Source of the DNA: Galactobacter sp.
GTDB taxonomy: Bacteria > Actinomycetota > Actinomycetes > Actinomycetales > Micrococcaceae
Assembly (NCBI RefSeq): GCF_022712295.1
Contig: NZ_JALAGT010000040.1
Location: 1-13,045, forward strand
DNA: 13,045 nucleotides
Direction: 5' to 3'
The notes under the pieces are model-generated. The model did no database searches and had not been told where the DNA came from. It saw only the letters and a program-made list of their open reading frames with translations. A program made the position numbers and the translations under genes. Shown piece by piece: positions 1 through 6,804 of the stretch. Position 1 is the first letter of the stretch. Every line of letters begins with the position of its first letter.

Positions 1-79
<79 letters not shown>

Positions 80-372
80 TTACAGACACCAACCAACCCC
101 AACGGGAAAACATTGAAAGTCAGCCAGCAATCCAATCCATAGCATCACACCCACACACCACCACAGGGGCGGCAATGCGCAGGCAATAACACCAAACACC
201 AACCACCAAAAAAGGCAGTCAGCAAAATAAATTTGGTATCAACAAACTTGGCACACTATTGAGTTCTCAAACAACGGACACCCTGGATCCCGGCTCCAAC
301 CTGTGGCTGCAACCTTCGCTCCAGGACTTCCGTCTCCGCTCCGTTTCGTTTCCGATTCGTTGCGGCGACGAG
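80..372 (-). other. 16S rRNA leader (pre-rRNA 5' spacer)
   Basis: About 290 bases between the likely rrn promoter and the 16S gene hold no credible coding frame. The composition is unusual for this genome: the minus strand is rich in T and G (TTGGTGGTTGG-like stretches) and has a T-run at about 208-213, while flanking genes are strongly GC-rich. This is typical of rRNA leaders, which pair with the spacer after 16S to form the RNase III processing stem. The partner strand lies outside the window, so that stem cannot be tested here. Confidence 0.75.
248..274 (-). promoter_or_regulatory. Conserved actinobacterial rRNA leader element (BoxA/antitermination type)
   Basis: The minus strand reads TTGTTTGAGAACTCAATAGT followed by GTGCCAA. 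From memory, this TTTGAGAACTCAATAGTG element recurs in pre-16S leaders and 16S-23S spacers of actinobacteria and is linked to Nus-dependent antitermination or processing. It contains the near-palindrome TTGAG-AA-CTCAA. It lies about 170 bases upstream of the mature 16S end. The assignment rests on remembered family sequence; the exact antitermination role is inferred. Confidence 0.7.
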
Positions 373-377
373 AGACA

Positions 378-406
378 ACTCTACACGAGACTTGAGCCAG
401 AGCAAA
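378..406 (-). promoter_or_regulatory. Likely rrn promoter (-35 TTTGCT, -10 TAGAGT)
   Basis: On the minus strand TTTGCT (406-401) is followed after 17 bases by TAGAGT (383-378); reading the -35 as TTGCTC gives a 16-base spacer. Transcription would start near 371 and give a leader of about 290 bases. A weaker possible second promoter lies upstream: TTGGCG (511-506), a 17-base spacer, then TAGTGG (488-483), which lacks the final T. Multiple rrn promoters are common, but only the first looks good here. Confidence 0.6.
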
Positions 407-629
407 ACCGGGCCGTCCCCCAAAAACCGACCTCAACGCGACACCAAGTGCGCCGGCTTCCGCGGAAATCCGGGGATCTCGGCCACTAGTGACCCCGGAA
501 TGAGACGCCAACCACGCGTATTCGTCACCAAAATGTGACCCACCTCATGCGAATCTGCCCTTCGTCGGGTTGAAACACACTGTTCACTTTGGTTTCGCAC
601 CCGGACGGCCTCAGTCGCTCCCCTAAACG
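407..629. other. Intergenic region upstream of the rrn promoter, no gene seen
   Basis: No frame here has both a ribosome binding site and protein-like composition. The open frames that cross it are arginine- and serine-rich translations typical of non-coding GC-rich DNA. It may hold upstream activating sequence or a second promoter for the rRNA operon (see the promoter entry). Nothing else was recognised. Confidence 0.5.
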
Positions 630-676
630 CCGATGGGCCGGCCTCCCCATCAAGGATGGAGACGCCGGCCCATCGG
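630..676 (-). terminator. Hairpin terminator after rlmB
   Basis: A perfect 13-base inverted repeat (CCGATGGGCCGGC at 630-642 against 664-676) lies 35 bases past the rlmB stop. The loop contains a further CCATC/GATGG pairing, so the whole 47 bases can fold into one long hairpin. No strong T-run follows on either strand, so it would be a GC-rich terminator of the kind common in actinobacteria. It separates rlmB from the co-directional rrn promoter. Confidence 0.7.
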
Positions 677-711
677 ATCAGTCATCGTGTGAGCTCACGC
701 TGCAGCGCTCA

Positions 712-1686
712 CTACTCGGCCAAGCGACGCTTCAGGGAGATGTCGTAGAGCGTGATGCCCACAGCCATCGACGCGTTCAGTGACTCCATGGCGGAATCGA
801 TCGGGATGGAGACGATCTGGTCGCAGTTCTCCGAGACCAGACGGGAGATCCCCTTGCCCTCCGAGCCCACCACCAGAATGAGCGGTTCCGTGGCCAGGTC
901 GAACTGCGGAAGGTCCACGTCTCCGCCACCGTCGAGGCCGGCCACGTAGTAACCCTGGGCCTTGGCCTGCTTCAGCACTGTGGTCAGGTTGGTGGCACGG
1001 GTGACGGGAACACGGGTTGCTGCACCCGCCGAGGTCTTCCAGGCCGTGGCCGTCACGCCCGCGCTACGACGTTCCGGAATCACGACGGCCTGCGCGCCGA
1101 AGGCGGAGGCCGAGCGAATGATGGCTCCGAGGTTGCGAGGATCGGTGATCCCGTCCAGGGCGATCACCAGCGGCGCGGCCGCGGAATGGCCTGCCTTGTG
1201 CTTACCGATCAGTTCGGAGAGCTTCTCCCCCGCATCCTGGTAGTCGTATGGGGGGACCTGCAGCACCACACCTTGGTGCACGGAGTCATCCGTCATGCGG
1301 TCCAGTTCGGGGCGCTGCTGTTCCATCAAGGGGATGCCACGCTCAGCCGCGATCTTGAGAATGTCGCGAACCCGATCGTCCATCTCCACACGCACGGCGA
1401 GATGCAGTGCCTTGGCGGGGATGCCGGCACTCAATGCCTCCAGCACGGAGTTGCGGCCCGAGACGTATTCCTCGGCGCGCTTGTTGCGCCCACTCGGCCG
1501 ACGGTTGCCCTGAGGCCGCTTGGCGTCACTGCGTTCCCGCAGCATCTTGTCCCGGTGGGCCTTGTGATAGACCCTGTCCTCGGCCTTGGGCGTGGGGCCC
1601 TTGCCTTCAAGTGCCTTGCGGCCGTGGCCACCGGTGCCCTTCAGTGGGCCCTTCTTGTTCTTCGGTGCCTTCTTGGGCGCGGACAT
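712..1686 (-). CDS. rlmB: 23S rRNA (guanosine-2'-O-)-methyltransferase RlmB, SpoU/TrmH family
   Basis: This 324-residue protein transfers a methyl group from SAM to the 2'-OH of a 23S rRNA guanosine (G2251 in E. coli numbering). Residues 1-70 are a very basic, Lys/Gly/Arg-rich tail. Residues 73-148 are the SpoU substrate-binding domain (YVSGRNSVLEAL). From about 172 comes the SPOUT knot domain: motif 1 with NLGAIIRSA (185-193, catalytic Arg191), motif 2 VVGSEGKGIS (272-281) and motif 3 IPIDSAMESLNASMAVG (294-310). The family consensus at motif 3 is usually IPM-G---SLN-S-A-G, so this matches with small changes. The ATG is supported by GAGAGG upstream. The gene follows cysS after 138 bases, as in other actinobacteria, and sits just upstream of an rRNA operon read the same way. 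TrmH-like tRNA methylation is the main alternative, but the N-terminal domain favours RlmB. Confidence 0.93.
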   Translation of the reverse strand: MSAPKKAPKNKKGPLKGTGGHGRKALEGKGPTPKAEDRVYHKAHRDKMLRERSDAKRPQGNRRPSGRNKRAEEYVSGRNSVLEALSAGIPAKALHLAVRVEMDDRVRDILKIAAERGIPLMEQQRPELDRMTDDSVHQGVVLQVPPYDYQDAGEKLSELIGKHKAGHSAAAPLVIALDGITDPRNLGAIIRSASAFGAQAVVIPERRSAGVTATAWKTSAGAATRVPVTRATNLTTVLKQAKAQGYYVAGLDGGGDVDLPQFDLATEPLILVVGSEGKGISRLVSENCDQIVSIPIDSAMESLNASMAVGITLYDISLKRRLAE

Positions 1687-1710
1687 GTCTGGCCTCTCAT
1701 CGGTACAACT

Positions 1711-1728
1711 CCCGTTGGGGGCAACGGG
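1711..1728 (-). other. Small hairpin in the cysS-rlmB gap
   Basis: A 7-base inverted repeat, CCCGTTG/CAACGGG with a four-base loop, lies 25 bases upstream of the rlmB start codon and just before its Shine-Dalgarno sequence. It has no T-tract, so it is a weak terminator at best. It could attenuate read-through from cysS or be a processing site; neither is shown. Confidence 0.35.
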
Positions 1729-1824
1729 ACGGCGGCATCAGAGCCGCGGATCGGGTTCAAGTGTATCGACTGCGCCTGTCCGTGGTGGTTGATACCGGCG
1801 AGGGTCCGGACACATCCTTGGGAT

Positions 1825-3279
1825 TCAGTCGAGGGACCAGGTGGCTCCGTCGGCACTGTCCTTGACCGTGATGCCGACGTGTGCCAGCTCGTCACGAATG
1901 GCGTCAGAGCGAGCCCAGTCCTTGGCCGCACGGGCCGAGGCGCGCTCGACGATGCGGGCCTCGACGAGAGCGGAAAGCGCCTCCCGCTCGGCCGCGGCGC
2001 CGACACCGTCAGCCCCGCCGTTCACGGACGTCGAGGCGATACCGAGCACGGAGGCCATGGCTTCTACTGCGGCGGCCGCCTCGGCCGCGGCGGCGAGGTC
2101 GCCCGCGTCGAGCGCACTGTTGCCCGCGCGTACCGCGTCATGCAGGGCGCCGAGCGCCTGAGGCACACCCAGGTCGTCGTCCATGGCCGCAGCGAAGGCC
2201 GGGGTGACTGCGCGGGCCTCGTCCTCAACCGACGGCAACCCAGCCGCAGCGGAACGTGACAGGAACCTGTCAATTCGCTCGAGCGCAGCACCTGCCTCGC
2301 GCAGTGAGCCCTCCGAGTAGTCCAACTGGGAACGGTAATGAGCCTGCCCCAAGAAGTACCGGACCACCCGCGCAGGGGCCAGTTGCAGCATCTGCCGTGG
2401 GGAGACCGTGTTGCCGAGCGACTTGGACATCTTCTCGCCGTTGTAGGTCACCAGGCCGTTGTGCAGCCAGAAGGAGGCAAAGTCATCGCCGGCCGCGGCC
2501 GATTGAGCCAGTTCGTTCTCGTGGTGAGGGAAGCGCAGGTCCAGCCCGCCACCATGGATGTCGAAAGCTGAACCCAGGTACTTGTGGGACATGGCGGAGC
2601 ACTCCAAATGCCACCCGGGACGGCCACGGCCCCACGGAGAAGGCCAGCTCGCTGTGGCCGGCTCGTCCGCCTTGGCGCCCTTCCACAGCGCGAAGTCGCG
2701 TGGGTCCCGCTTACCGCGGGGGTCGGCGTCCGCCGCATCCTGCATGTCGTCCACTCGCTGATGCGTCAGTGCACCGTAGTCGGGGAAGGAACGCACGTCG
2801 AAGTACACGTCGCCGGAGTCGTCGGTGGCCGGGTAGGCATGACCGGCGTCGATGAGCTGCTTGATCAATTCATGCATCTCGGAGATGTGCCCGGTAGCGC
2901 GCGGCTCATAGGTGGGATCGAGCACGCCCAAACTGCGGTAGGCGTCCTTGAAAGCGTTCTCGAAGCGATAGGAGAGCGCGAACCATTCCTCGTTGGCGAT
3001 GTAGTCCGGCCCCAGCGCCTCCACATCGGTGTAGGACTGCGCCGACTTCTCCAAGATCTTGTCGTCGATATCGGTCACATTGCGGACCATCGTCACCTTC
3101 AGCCCGCGGTATTCGAGCCAACGCCGCAGCAGGTCGAACGCCACAGCTGATCGCACGTGGCCCACGTGAGGCATGCCCTGCGTGGTGGCGCCGCAGTAGT
3201 AGAGTCCCACCTCGCCCTCCACCAGGGGGTGGAAATCGCGAACGGACTGGGAACGGGAGTCGTACAAGCGCATGGTCAC
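1825..3279 (-). CDS. cysS: Cysteinyl-tRNA synthetase
   Basis: This class Ia aminoacyl-tRNA synthetase charges tRNA-Cys with cysteine in the cytosol. It has 484 residues, normal length. The HIGH motif reads HVGH (38-41), within CGATTQGMPHVGH. KMSKS is exact at 283-287. The expected zinc ligands are all present: Cys29, Cys227 (GWHLECSAM), His252 and Glu256. The C-terminal part from about 320 is the helical DALR/anticodon region, here alanine-rich. The frame opens with GTG-ACC-ATG. The GTG (3277-3279) fits a leaderless mRNA; the ATG (3271-3273) has GGAGG eight bases upstream, so a 482-residue form is equally possible. The related mycothiol ligase MshC is shorter and lacks part of the anticodon region, so CysS is preferred. 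The two genes usually between carD and cysS (ispD, ispF) are missing. Confidence 0.96.
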   Translation of the reverse strand: MTMRLYDSRSQSVRDFHPLVEGEVGLYYCGATTQGMPHVGHVRSAVAFDLLRRWLEYRGLKVTMVRNVTDIDDKILEKSAQSYTDVEALGPDYIANEEWFALSYRFENAFKDAYRSLGVLDPTYEPRATGHISEMHELIKQLIDAGHAYPATDDSGDVYFDVRSFPDYGALTHQRVDDMQDAADADPRGKRDPRDFALWKGAKADEPATASWPSPWGRGRPGWHLECSAMSHKYLGSAFDIHGGGLDLRFPHHENELAQSAAAGDDFASFWLHNGLVTYNGEKMSKSLGNTVSPRQMLQLAPARVVRYFLGQAHYRSQLDYSEGSLREAGAALERIDRFLSRSAAAGLPSVEDEARAVTPAFAAAMDDDLGVPQALGALHDAVRAGNSALDAGDLAAAAEAAAAVEAMASVLGIASTSVNGGADGVGAAAEREALSALVEARIVERASARAAKDWARSDAIRDELAHVGITVKDSADGATWSLD

Positions 3280-3286
3280 GGCCTCC

Positions 3287-3292
3287 AGCCTA
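3287..3292 (-). promoter_or_regulatory. Candidate -10 (TAGGCT) of cysS
   Basis: TAGGCT on the minus strand ends seven bases before the GTG start of cysS. This is the spacing expected if transcription begins at the start codon. The seven bases between contain GGAGG, which would only work as a ribosome binding site for the ATG two codons later if transcription began further upstream. No clear -35 is visible. Confidence 0.45.
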
Positions 3293-3381
3293 GCGGCTCA
3301 GGCTTCAACTCCCATGCCCGACGGCGTGAGTCACCTACCGTCGTCACCTCTCGTGGCCGGCAAAGGGAGAGGTGGGGAACG

Positions 3382-3422
3382 AAAAAGGTCGGCTGCGCAC
3401 AGCGAACTGTGCGCAGCCGACC
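3382..3422 (-). terminator. Intrinsic terminator of carD
   Basis: A perfect 16-base stem (3387-3402 with 3407-3422) with loop TTCG on the minus strand (CGAA on the plus strand) is followed on the minus strand by five T. It begins 23 bases after the carD stop. The stable UUCG loop and U-tract make this the most classical terminator in the window. It should make carD a single-gene unit insulated from cysS. Confidence 0.92.
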
Positions 3423-3445
3423 TACAAATCTTGTTCGGCGAGGCC

Positions 3446-3958
3446 CTACTTGGCGTCCGCCTTCTCCACCGGCATGGACTCAGCCAGGACATCGTCCAGC
3501 ATGGCTTCTGCTTCCGTCTCCTCGATCTTCTTGGCCAGGGCCAACTCGGAGGTCAGAATCTGACGGGCCTTGGCGAGCATGCGCTTCTCGCCGGCGGACA
3601 GTCCACGATCGTGCTCGCGACGCCACAGGTCGCGAACCACCTCGGCAACCTTGTTCACGTCACCCGAGGCGAGCTTCTCGACGTTCGCCTTGTACCGGCG
3701 GGACCAGTTGGCCGGCTCCTCGACATCCTGTGCACGCAGGAGGTCGAACACGTGGTCCAAGCCCTCCTGACCCACGACATCCCTGACGCCGACAAGATCG
3801 ACATTCTCTGCCGGAACCTCGATGATCAAGTCGCCTTGAGCAACGCGCAGCTTGAGATACATCTTCTCTTCGCCGCGCACCTTACGCATCTTGATCTCGT
3901 CGATCGTTGCGGCTCCATGGTGGGGGTAGACCACCGTTTCGCCAACCTCAAAAAGCAT
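3446..3958 (-). CDS. carD: CarD-family RNA polymerase-binding transcription regulator
   Basis: CarD binds the RNA polymerase beta subunit and the upstream fork of the open complex, stabilising melted promoters, especially rRNA promoters. The 170-residue product is full length. Residues 1-55 are the CarD/TRCF-type RNAP-interaction domain (VGETVVYPHHGAA at 5-17); the rest is the helical DNA-binding domain with EEPANWSRRYKANVEKLASG (80-99) and AGEKRMLAKARQIL (122-135). Trp85, which wedges into the fork in M. tuberculosis CarD, and Arg25 are conserved. The residue at position 47 is Glu (IIEVPAEN), whereas M. tuberculosis has Arg47 (from memory). The C-terminal tail is acidic. The ATG has GGAAAGGGG about nine bases upstream. 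It is divergent from lpqE, as in mycobacteria, and is followed by a strong terminator. Confidence 0.97.
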   Translation of the reverse strand: MLFEVGETVVYPHHGAATIDEIKMRKVRGEEKMYLKLRVAQGDLIIEVPAENVDLVGVRDVVGQEGLDHVFDLLRAQDVEEPANWSRRYKANVEKLASGDVNKVAEVVRDLWRREHDRGLSAGEKRMLAKARQILTSELALAKKIEETEAEAMLDDVLAESMPVEKADAK

Positions 3959-3985
3959 GTGGATAATCCCCTTTCCAGGAGTCCA

Positions 3986-3991
3986 AGTTTA
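3986..3991 (-). promoter_or_regulatory. Candidate -10 (TAAACT) of carD
   Basis: TAAACT on the minus strand lies 27 bases before the carD start codon and upstream of its Shine-Dalgarno sequence, so this would be a leadered mRNA of about 20 bases. No good -35 is seen at the usual spacing; TTGCCC occurs too far upstream (25-base spacer). Confidence 0.35.
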
Positions 3992-4078
3992 GCATGCCAA
4001 GGTCTACCTCACGAGGGGGCAACCTCAATCCGTCACCCTCTGCAACACGGAGCACGGCCTGAAACACGCGCACGTGGT

Positions 4079-4107
4079 ACTTGCGCACACCCAGGAGCGA
4101 CTAGAAT
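4079..4107 (+). promoter_or_regulatory. Candidate promoter of lpqE (-10 TAGAAT)
   Basis: TAGAAT (4102-4107) is a good -10. ACTTGC (4079-4084) gives a 17-base spacer; TTGCGC (4081-4086) is a better -35 hexamer but only 15 bases away. Transcription would start near 4114 and give a leader of about 80 bases. That leader contains a small GTCTTC/GAAGAC hairpin (about 4133-4152). Between this promoter and the divergent carD promoter (3992-4078) nothing else was recognised. Confidence 0.5.
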
Positions 4108-4195
4108 CGAGTTTGATCGGGATGTGCCCTGTCGTCTTCGAATCGGAGAAGACTGGTCACACCCGGACCGTCACGCCACCCGAGGAGCGATCCAA

Positions 4196-4753
4196 GTGAA
4201 GAAGTCCCGCGTCCGCATCGCGGCCTCCGCTGCAGTTCTGGCCGCCGCCGCATTCGGCGCCACCGGCTGCGGTGCCATCAACCAGCAGGCCACCACCCTG
4301 CATTACGACGCCTCCGACGGAGTGTCCGCCGGTGACCGCGCCAATCTGATCGTCAACAACCTGCTGCTGGTGACCAACGGAGACAGCGAGCCCGCCCGCT
4401 TCATCGGCCACCTGTCCAACGACTCCGCCAAGAAGCAGAAGTTCTCCATCGACTTCGACGGGCAGACGGTCTCCACCACCGTTGACGCCAAGTCGGACGT
4501 CAGCCTGCAGGACGACTCCTACGCCGAGGACTTCACTGTTGACGGCACTTCCGATGGTGAATTCAAGACCACCGACCCCGGTCTCAACGTCGAGGTCACC
4601 GTGACCACCGGCGAGTCCGGCAAGACCGAAATCAAGGTCCCGGTGGTGGACGGCACCCTGCCCGAGTACGCCGAATACGTTCCCGGCGGTTCCAACCCCG
4701 ACGTACGCAAGCACCTCGAGCCCGCCGAGGATTCCGAGTCGAGCGAGCACTGA
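4196..4753 (+). CDS. lpqE: LpqE-like lipoprotein
   Basis: The product has 185 residues and begins with a lipoprotein signal: KKSRVR, a hydrophobic alanine-rich core (residues 8-20) and GATGC, giving lipid attachment at Cys25 followed by GAINQQAT. The -3 position is Ala rather than Leu, an acceptable but not ideal lipobox. The mature part is beta-rich and acidic, with no catalytic motif. Identity rests on length (about 182 in M. tuberculosis LpqE), the C-G-A-x-x-x-Q start, the INN/VNN-LL segment, and synteny: lpqE (Rv3584) is divergent from carD in M. tuberculosis. A link to copper-chaperone-like (PCuAC) folds is possible, but no Met/His metal cluster is evident, so function is unknown. The GTG start is chosen because GAGGAG lies eight bases upstream and it alone gives a proper signal peptide; the longer open frame upstream is spurious. 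Confidence 0.85.
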   Translation: MKKSRVRIAASAAVLAAAAFGATGCGAINQQATTLHYDASDGVSAGDRANLIVNNLLLVTNGDSEPARFIGHLSNDSAKKQKFSIDFDGQTVSTTVDAKSDVSLQDDSYAEDFTVDGTSDGEFKTTDPGLNVEVTVTTGESGKTEIKVPVVDGTLPEYAEYVPGGSNPDVRKHLEPAEDSESSEH

Positions 4754-4765
4754 CTCGTTTCGACC

Positions 4766-4828
4766 CGCTCAACATACGAGGAGGCCCTCACCGTTTCCAA
4801 CGGTGCGGGCCTCCTCGTATGTTGAGCG
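4766..4828. terminator. Bidirectional terminator between lpqE and regX3
   Basis: A perfect 22-base inverted repeat (4766-4787 with 4807-4828) encloses a second hairpin, CACCGTT/AACGGTG with a three-base loop (4789-4805). The two are separated by a single T-C mismatch, so the whole 63 bases form one 29-pair hairpin. It lies between the stops of two converging genes, 12 bases past lpqE and 14 before the regX3 stop. There is no strong T-run on either side. Confidence 0.88.
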
Positions 4829-4842
4829 TGCTGCGGCCAAGG

Positions 4843-5526
4843 TCATCCGTCGAACTTGTACCCGAGGCCCCTCACGGTGACCAGGTGCACGGGCGCTGAC
4901 GGATCGGCCTCGATCTTGGCCCTGAGCCGCTTGACGTGCACGTCCAGGGTCTTGGTGTCCCCGACGTAGTCGCTGCCCCAGACTCGCTCGATCAGCTTGT
5001 CCCTGGTCATCACGATGCCGGAGTTGCGCAGCAGCACCTCGAGGAGGTCGAACTCCTTCAGCGGCATGGTCACGAGTTCCCCGTTGACCCACACCTGGTG
5101 TCGGTCCACGTCCATGCGCACCGGTCCGGCCTCCACGGCCCCGTCGTCGGCCGGTTCCTCCACATCTGTCCGGCGCCGCAGTACGGCCCGCACCCTGGCG
5201 ATCAGCTCGCGCGAGGAGTAGGGCTTGGTGACGTAGTCATCCGCACCGAGTTCCAGGCCGACCACCTTGTCGATCTCCGAGTCCTTCGCCGTGAGCATGA
5301 TGATGGGTACGGCCGAGTGCTGACGGATCTGACGACACACCTCGGTGCCGGGGAGCCCGGGCAACATGAGGTCGAGCAGCACCAGATCCGCTCCGTTGCG
5401 CTCGAAGTCCGGCACGGCGCTCGCCCCGTCTGCTACCACGCGGACCTTGAAGCCCTCGCGTTGCAGCAAGAAGGAAAGAGGGTCGCTCAACGACTCCTCA
5501 TCCTCCACGACCAAGATGGTGGTCAC
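4843..5526 (-). CDS. regX3: OmpR/PhoB-family response regulator RegX3 (phosphate response)
   Basis: A 227-residue two-component response regulator. Residues 1-116 are the receiver: acidic pocket Glu8/Asp9, phospho-acceptor Asp52 (LVLLDLMLPG), Thr79 and Lys101 (VTKPYSSREL). Residues about 130-226 are the winged-helix DNA-binding domain (LKEFDLLEVLLRN, TLDVHVKRLRAKIE, VRGLGYKF). It should be phosphorylated by SenX3 and control phosphate-starvation genes; the neighbouring phoU and the PHO-box-like repeat support this. The start is GTG; its last three bases plus an A form the TGA stop of senX3, a four-base overlap implying translational coupling. AGAGGAAG lies six bases upstream. The pst phosphate transporter genes are not in the window. 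Confidence 0.93.
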   Translation of the reverse strand: MTTILVVEDEESLSDPLSFLLQREGFKVRVVADGASAVPDFERNGADLVLLDLMLPGLPGTEVCRQIRQHSAVPIIMLTAKDSEIDKVVGLELGADDYVTKPYSSRELIARVRAVLRRRTDVEEPADDGAVEAGPVRMDVDRHQVWVNGELVTMPLKEFDLLEVLLRNSGIVMTRDKLIERVWGSDYVGDTKTLDVHVKRLRAKIEADPSAPVHLVTVRGLGYKFDG

Positions 5527-6743
5527 GCGTTCTTCCTCTCTTCTCCGGCGTCCACGCCGGTCCTCGTATTGTTCATGTCGTCGCCTCGGGGTGCCTCGCT
5601 CGTGGTCTCCTCCGGCTGTTCCTCATATTGCGGCAGCCGCACGGTGAAGCTCGATCCCTGCCCCGGCTGCGACCACAGTGTGACCTCTCCGCCGTGGCTG
5701 GAGGCCACGTGCCGAACGATGGACAGGCCAAGGCCGGTACCACCCGTTGCACGCGAGCGGGCAGGGTCCACCCGATAGAACCGCTCGAAGACACGCTCCC
5801 GGTCCTCTTCCTCGATGCCGGGACCACGATCGGTCACGGTCACGGACACCAGACCGTCGCGCCTTCGCAGCCCCACCCCCACAGCGGTCCCGTCGGGGGA
5901 ATGCCTGATGGCGTTGTCGATCAGGTTCTTGCAGGCGGTCATGAGCAGGTCCCGGTCCCCGTGCACCAGACACTGGTCGTCTCCACCCACACTGATCCGG
6001 ACACCCTTCTGCTCGGCCTGCAACTGGACGCGCTCCACGGCCTCGTCCACGACCTCGCGCAGGTCCACGCGCTGGCCTTGCACCACCACGTCCGTTCCCT
6101 GTAGCCGGGAGAGCTCGATGATGTCCTGCACCAGCGCTGCGAGACGCTTGGACTCCCTCTCGAGGCTCGCTGAGAAACGACGCACGGTCTCCGGGTCGTC
6201 GGCGGCCTCCTCAAGCGCCTCTGCCAACAGGGACACCGCGCCGACAGGAGTCTTCAGCTCGTGGGAGACGTTGGCGACGAAGTCGTTACGCATCGCCGCG
6301 GTGCGGGCGAACTCGGTGCGGTCGTCCGCCAGCAAGAGGACATGGTCTCCGCCCAACGCGGCCACGCGGACGTGGACCACGATGCTTCCCTCCCCCACCG
6401 GTCCGCGGGCCAGATCGAGTTCACGTTCCTCGATGACCCCGTCCAGGCGAACCTTACGCACCAGGTCCTCGAGTTCGGAATGAACCAGGCTGTGGCCACG
6501 GATGAGGCCGTACGCGTAGGCAGTGGGGTTGGCTCTGACCACGCCGTCCACATCGTCCAACAAGATGTAGGCGCGGCCGATCACTGATAGCACGTCCGTT
6601 GCGCCCTCCGGGAGGTCCGGGTCGGAACCCGGCAGATCCAGCGTCCGGCCACGCCGGGAGACGAGGGCAGCAGACAGGCCGGCCACACCGAGCGCCAGCC
6701 CGACGAGCCCGGCCAGCACCATCGTGAGAATCCTGGGGTCCAC
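5523..6743 (-). CDS. senX3: Sensor histidine kinase SenX3 (phosphate sensing)
   Basis: A membrane histidine kinase partner of RegX3. From the chosen GTG it has 406 residues. One hydrophobic segment covers about residues 4-28, with no sizeable outside domain, so the signal is probably sensed in the membrane or via PhoU/Pst. A PAS-like region follows (about 52-145), then the dimerisation helix with phospho-acceptor His161 in NVSHELKTPVG, the N box NLIDNAIRHS (Asn277), the G1 box DRGPGI (305-310) and the G2 box GGTGLGLS (334-341). A Glu-rich tail of about 30 residues ends the protein. The longest frame starts at ATG 6759-6761 (412 residues), but that ATG has no Shine-Dalgarno sequence and TAGAGT, an ideal -10, lies between it and the GTG at 6741-6743. 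The GTG start gives the N-terminus MDPRILTMVLAG. Confidence 0.92.
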   Translation of the reverse strand: MDPRILTMVLAGLVGLALGVAGLSAALVSRRGRTLDLPGSDPDLPEGATDVLSVIGRAYILLDDVDGVVRANPTAYAYGLIRGHSLVHSELEDLVRKVRLDGVIEERELDLARGPVGEGSIVVHVRVAALGGDHVLLLADDRTEFARTAAMRNDFVANVSHELKTPVGAVSLLAEALEEAADDPETVRRFSASLERESKRLAALVQDIIELSRLQGTDVVVQGQRVDLREVVDEAVERVQLQAEQKGVRISVGGDDQCLVHGDRDLLMTACKNLIDNAIRHSPDGTAVGVGLRRRDGLVSVTVTDRGPGIEEEDRERVFERFYRVDPARSRATGGTGLGLSIVRHVASSHGGEVTLWSQPGQGSSFTVRLPQYEEQPEETTSEAPRGDDMNNTRTGVDAGEERKNA

Positions 6744-6750
6744 GCCCTCA

Positions 6751-6756
6751 ACTCTA
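6751..6756 (-). promoter_or_regulatory. Candidate -10 (TAGAGT) of senX3-regX3, leaderless
   Basis: TAGAGT on the minus strand ends seven bases before the chosen GTG of senX3. The -35 region (about 6774-6779, GTCGGT) is poor, which is usual for activator-dependent promoters. The PHO-box-like repeat lies about 26 bases further upstream. If real, the mRNA begins at or next to the start codon. Confidence 0.55.
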
Positions 6757-6804
6757 ACCATCGCGACGGCGGAACCGACCGCTCTGTCGCAGAATCCTGC
6801 GGGC

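Noticed and set aside
239..511. A 90-codon minus-strand frame in the rRNA leader and promoter
   Set aside because: It overlaps the conserved leader element and the rrn promoter and has no ribosome binding site or homology I recognise.
1186..2259. A 357-codon plus-strand open frame opposite rlmB and cysS
   Set aside because: It is antisense to two clear genes, has no recognisable motif or proper start, and is the usual long shadow frame of GC-rich coding DNA.
3272..4195. Upstream extension of the lpqE frame back to 3272
   Set aside because: It would cross carD antisense and place the lipoprotein signal in mid-protein. The GTG at 4196 has a good ribosome binding site and gives a correct signal peptide.
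4157..4750. A 197-codon glycine/valine-rich frame antisense to lpqE
   Set aside because: It is the complement of a supported gene and has low-complexity composition; it lies beside the terminator with no start signals of its own.
5815..6483. A 222-codon plus-strand frame opposite senX3
   Set aside because: Ser/Thr/Arg-rich composition typical of a shadow frame; the kinase motifs on the other strand are unambiguous.
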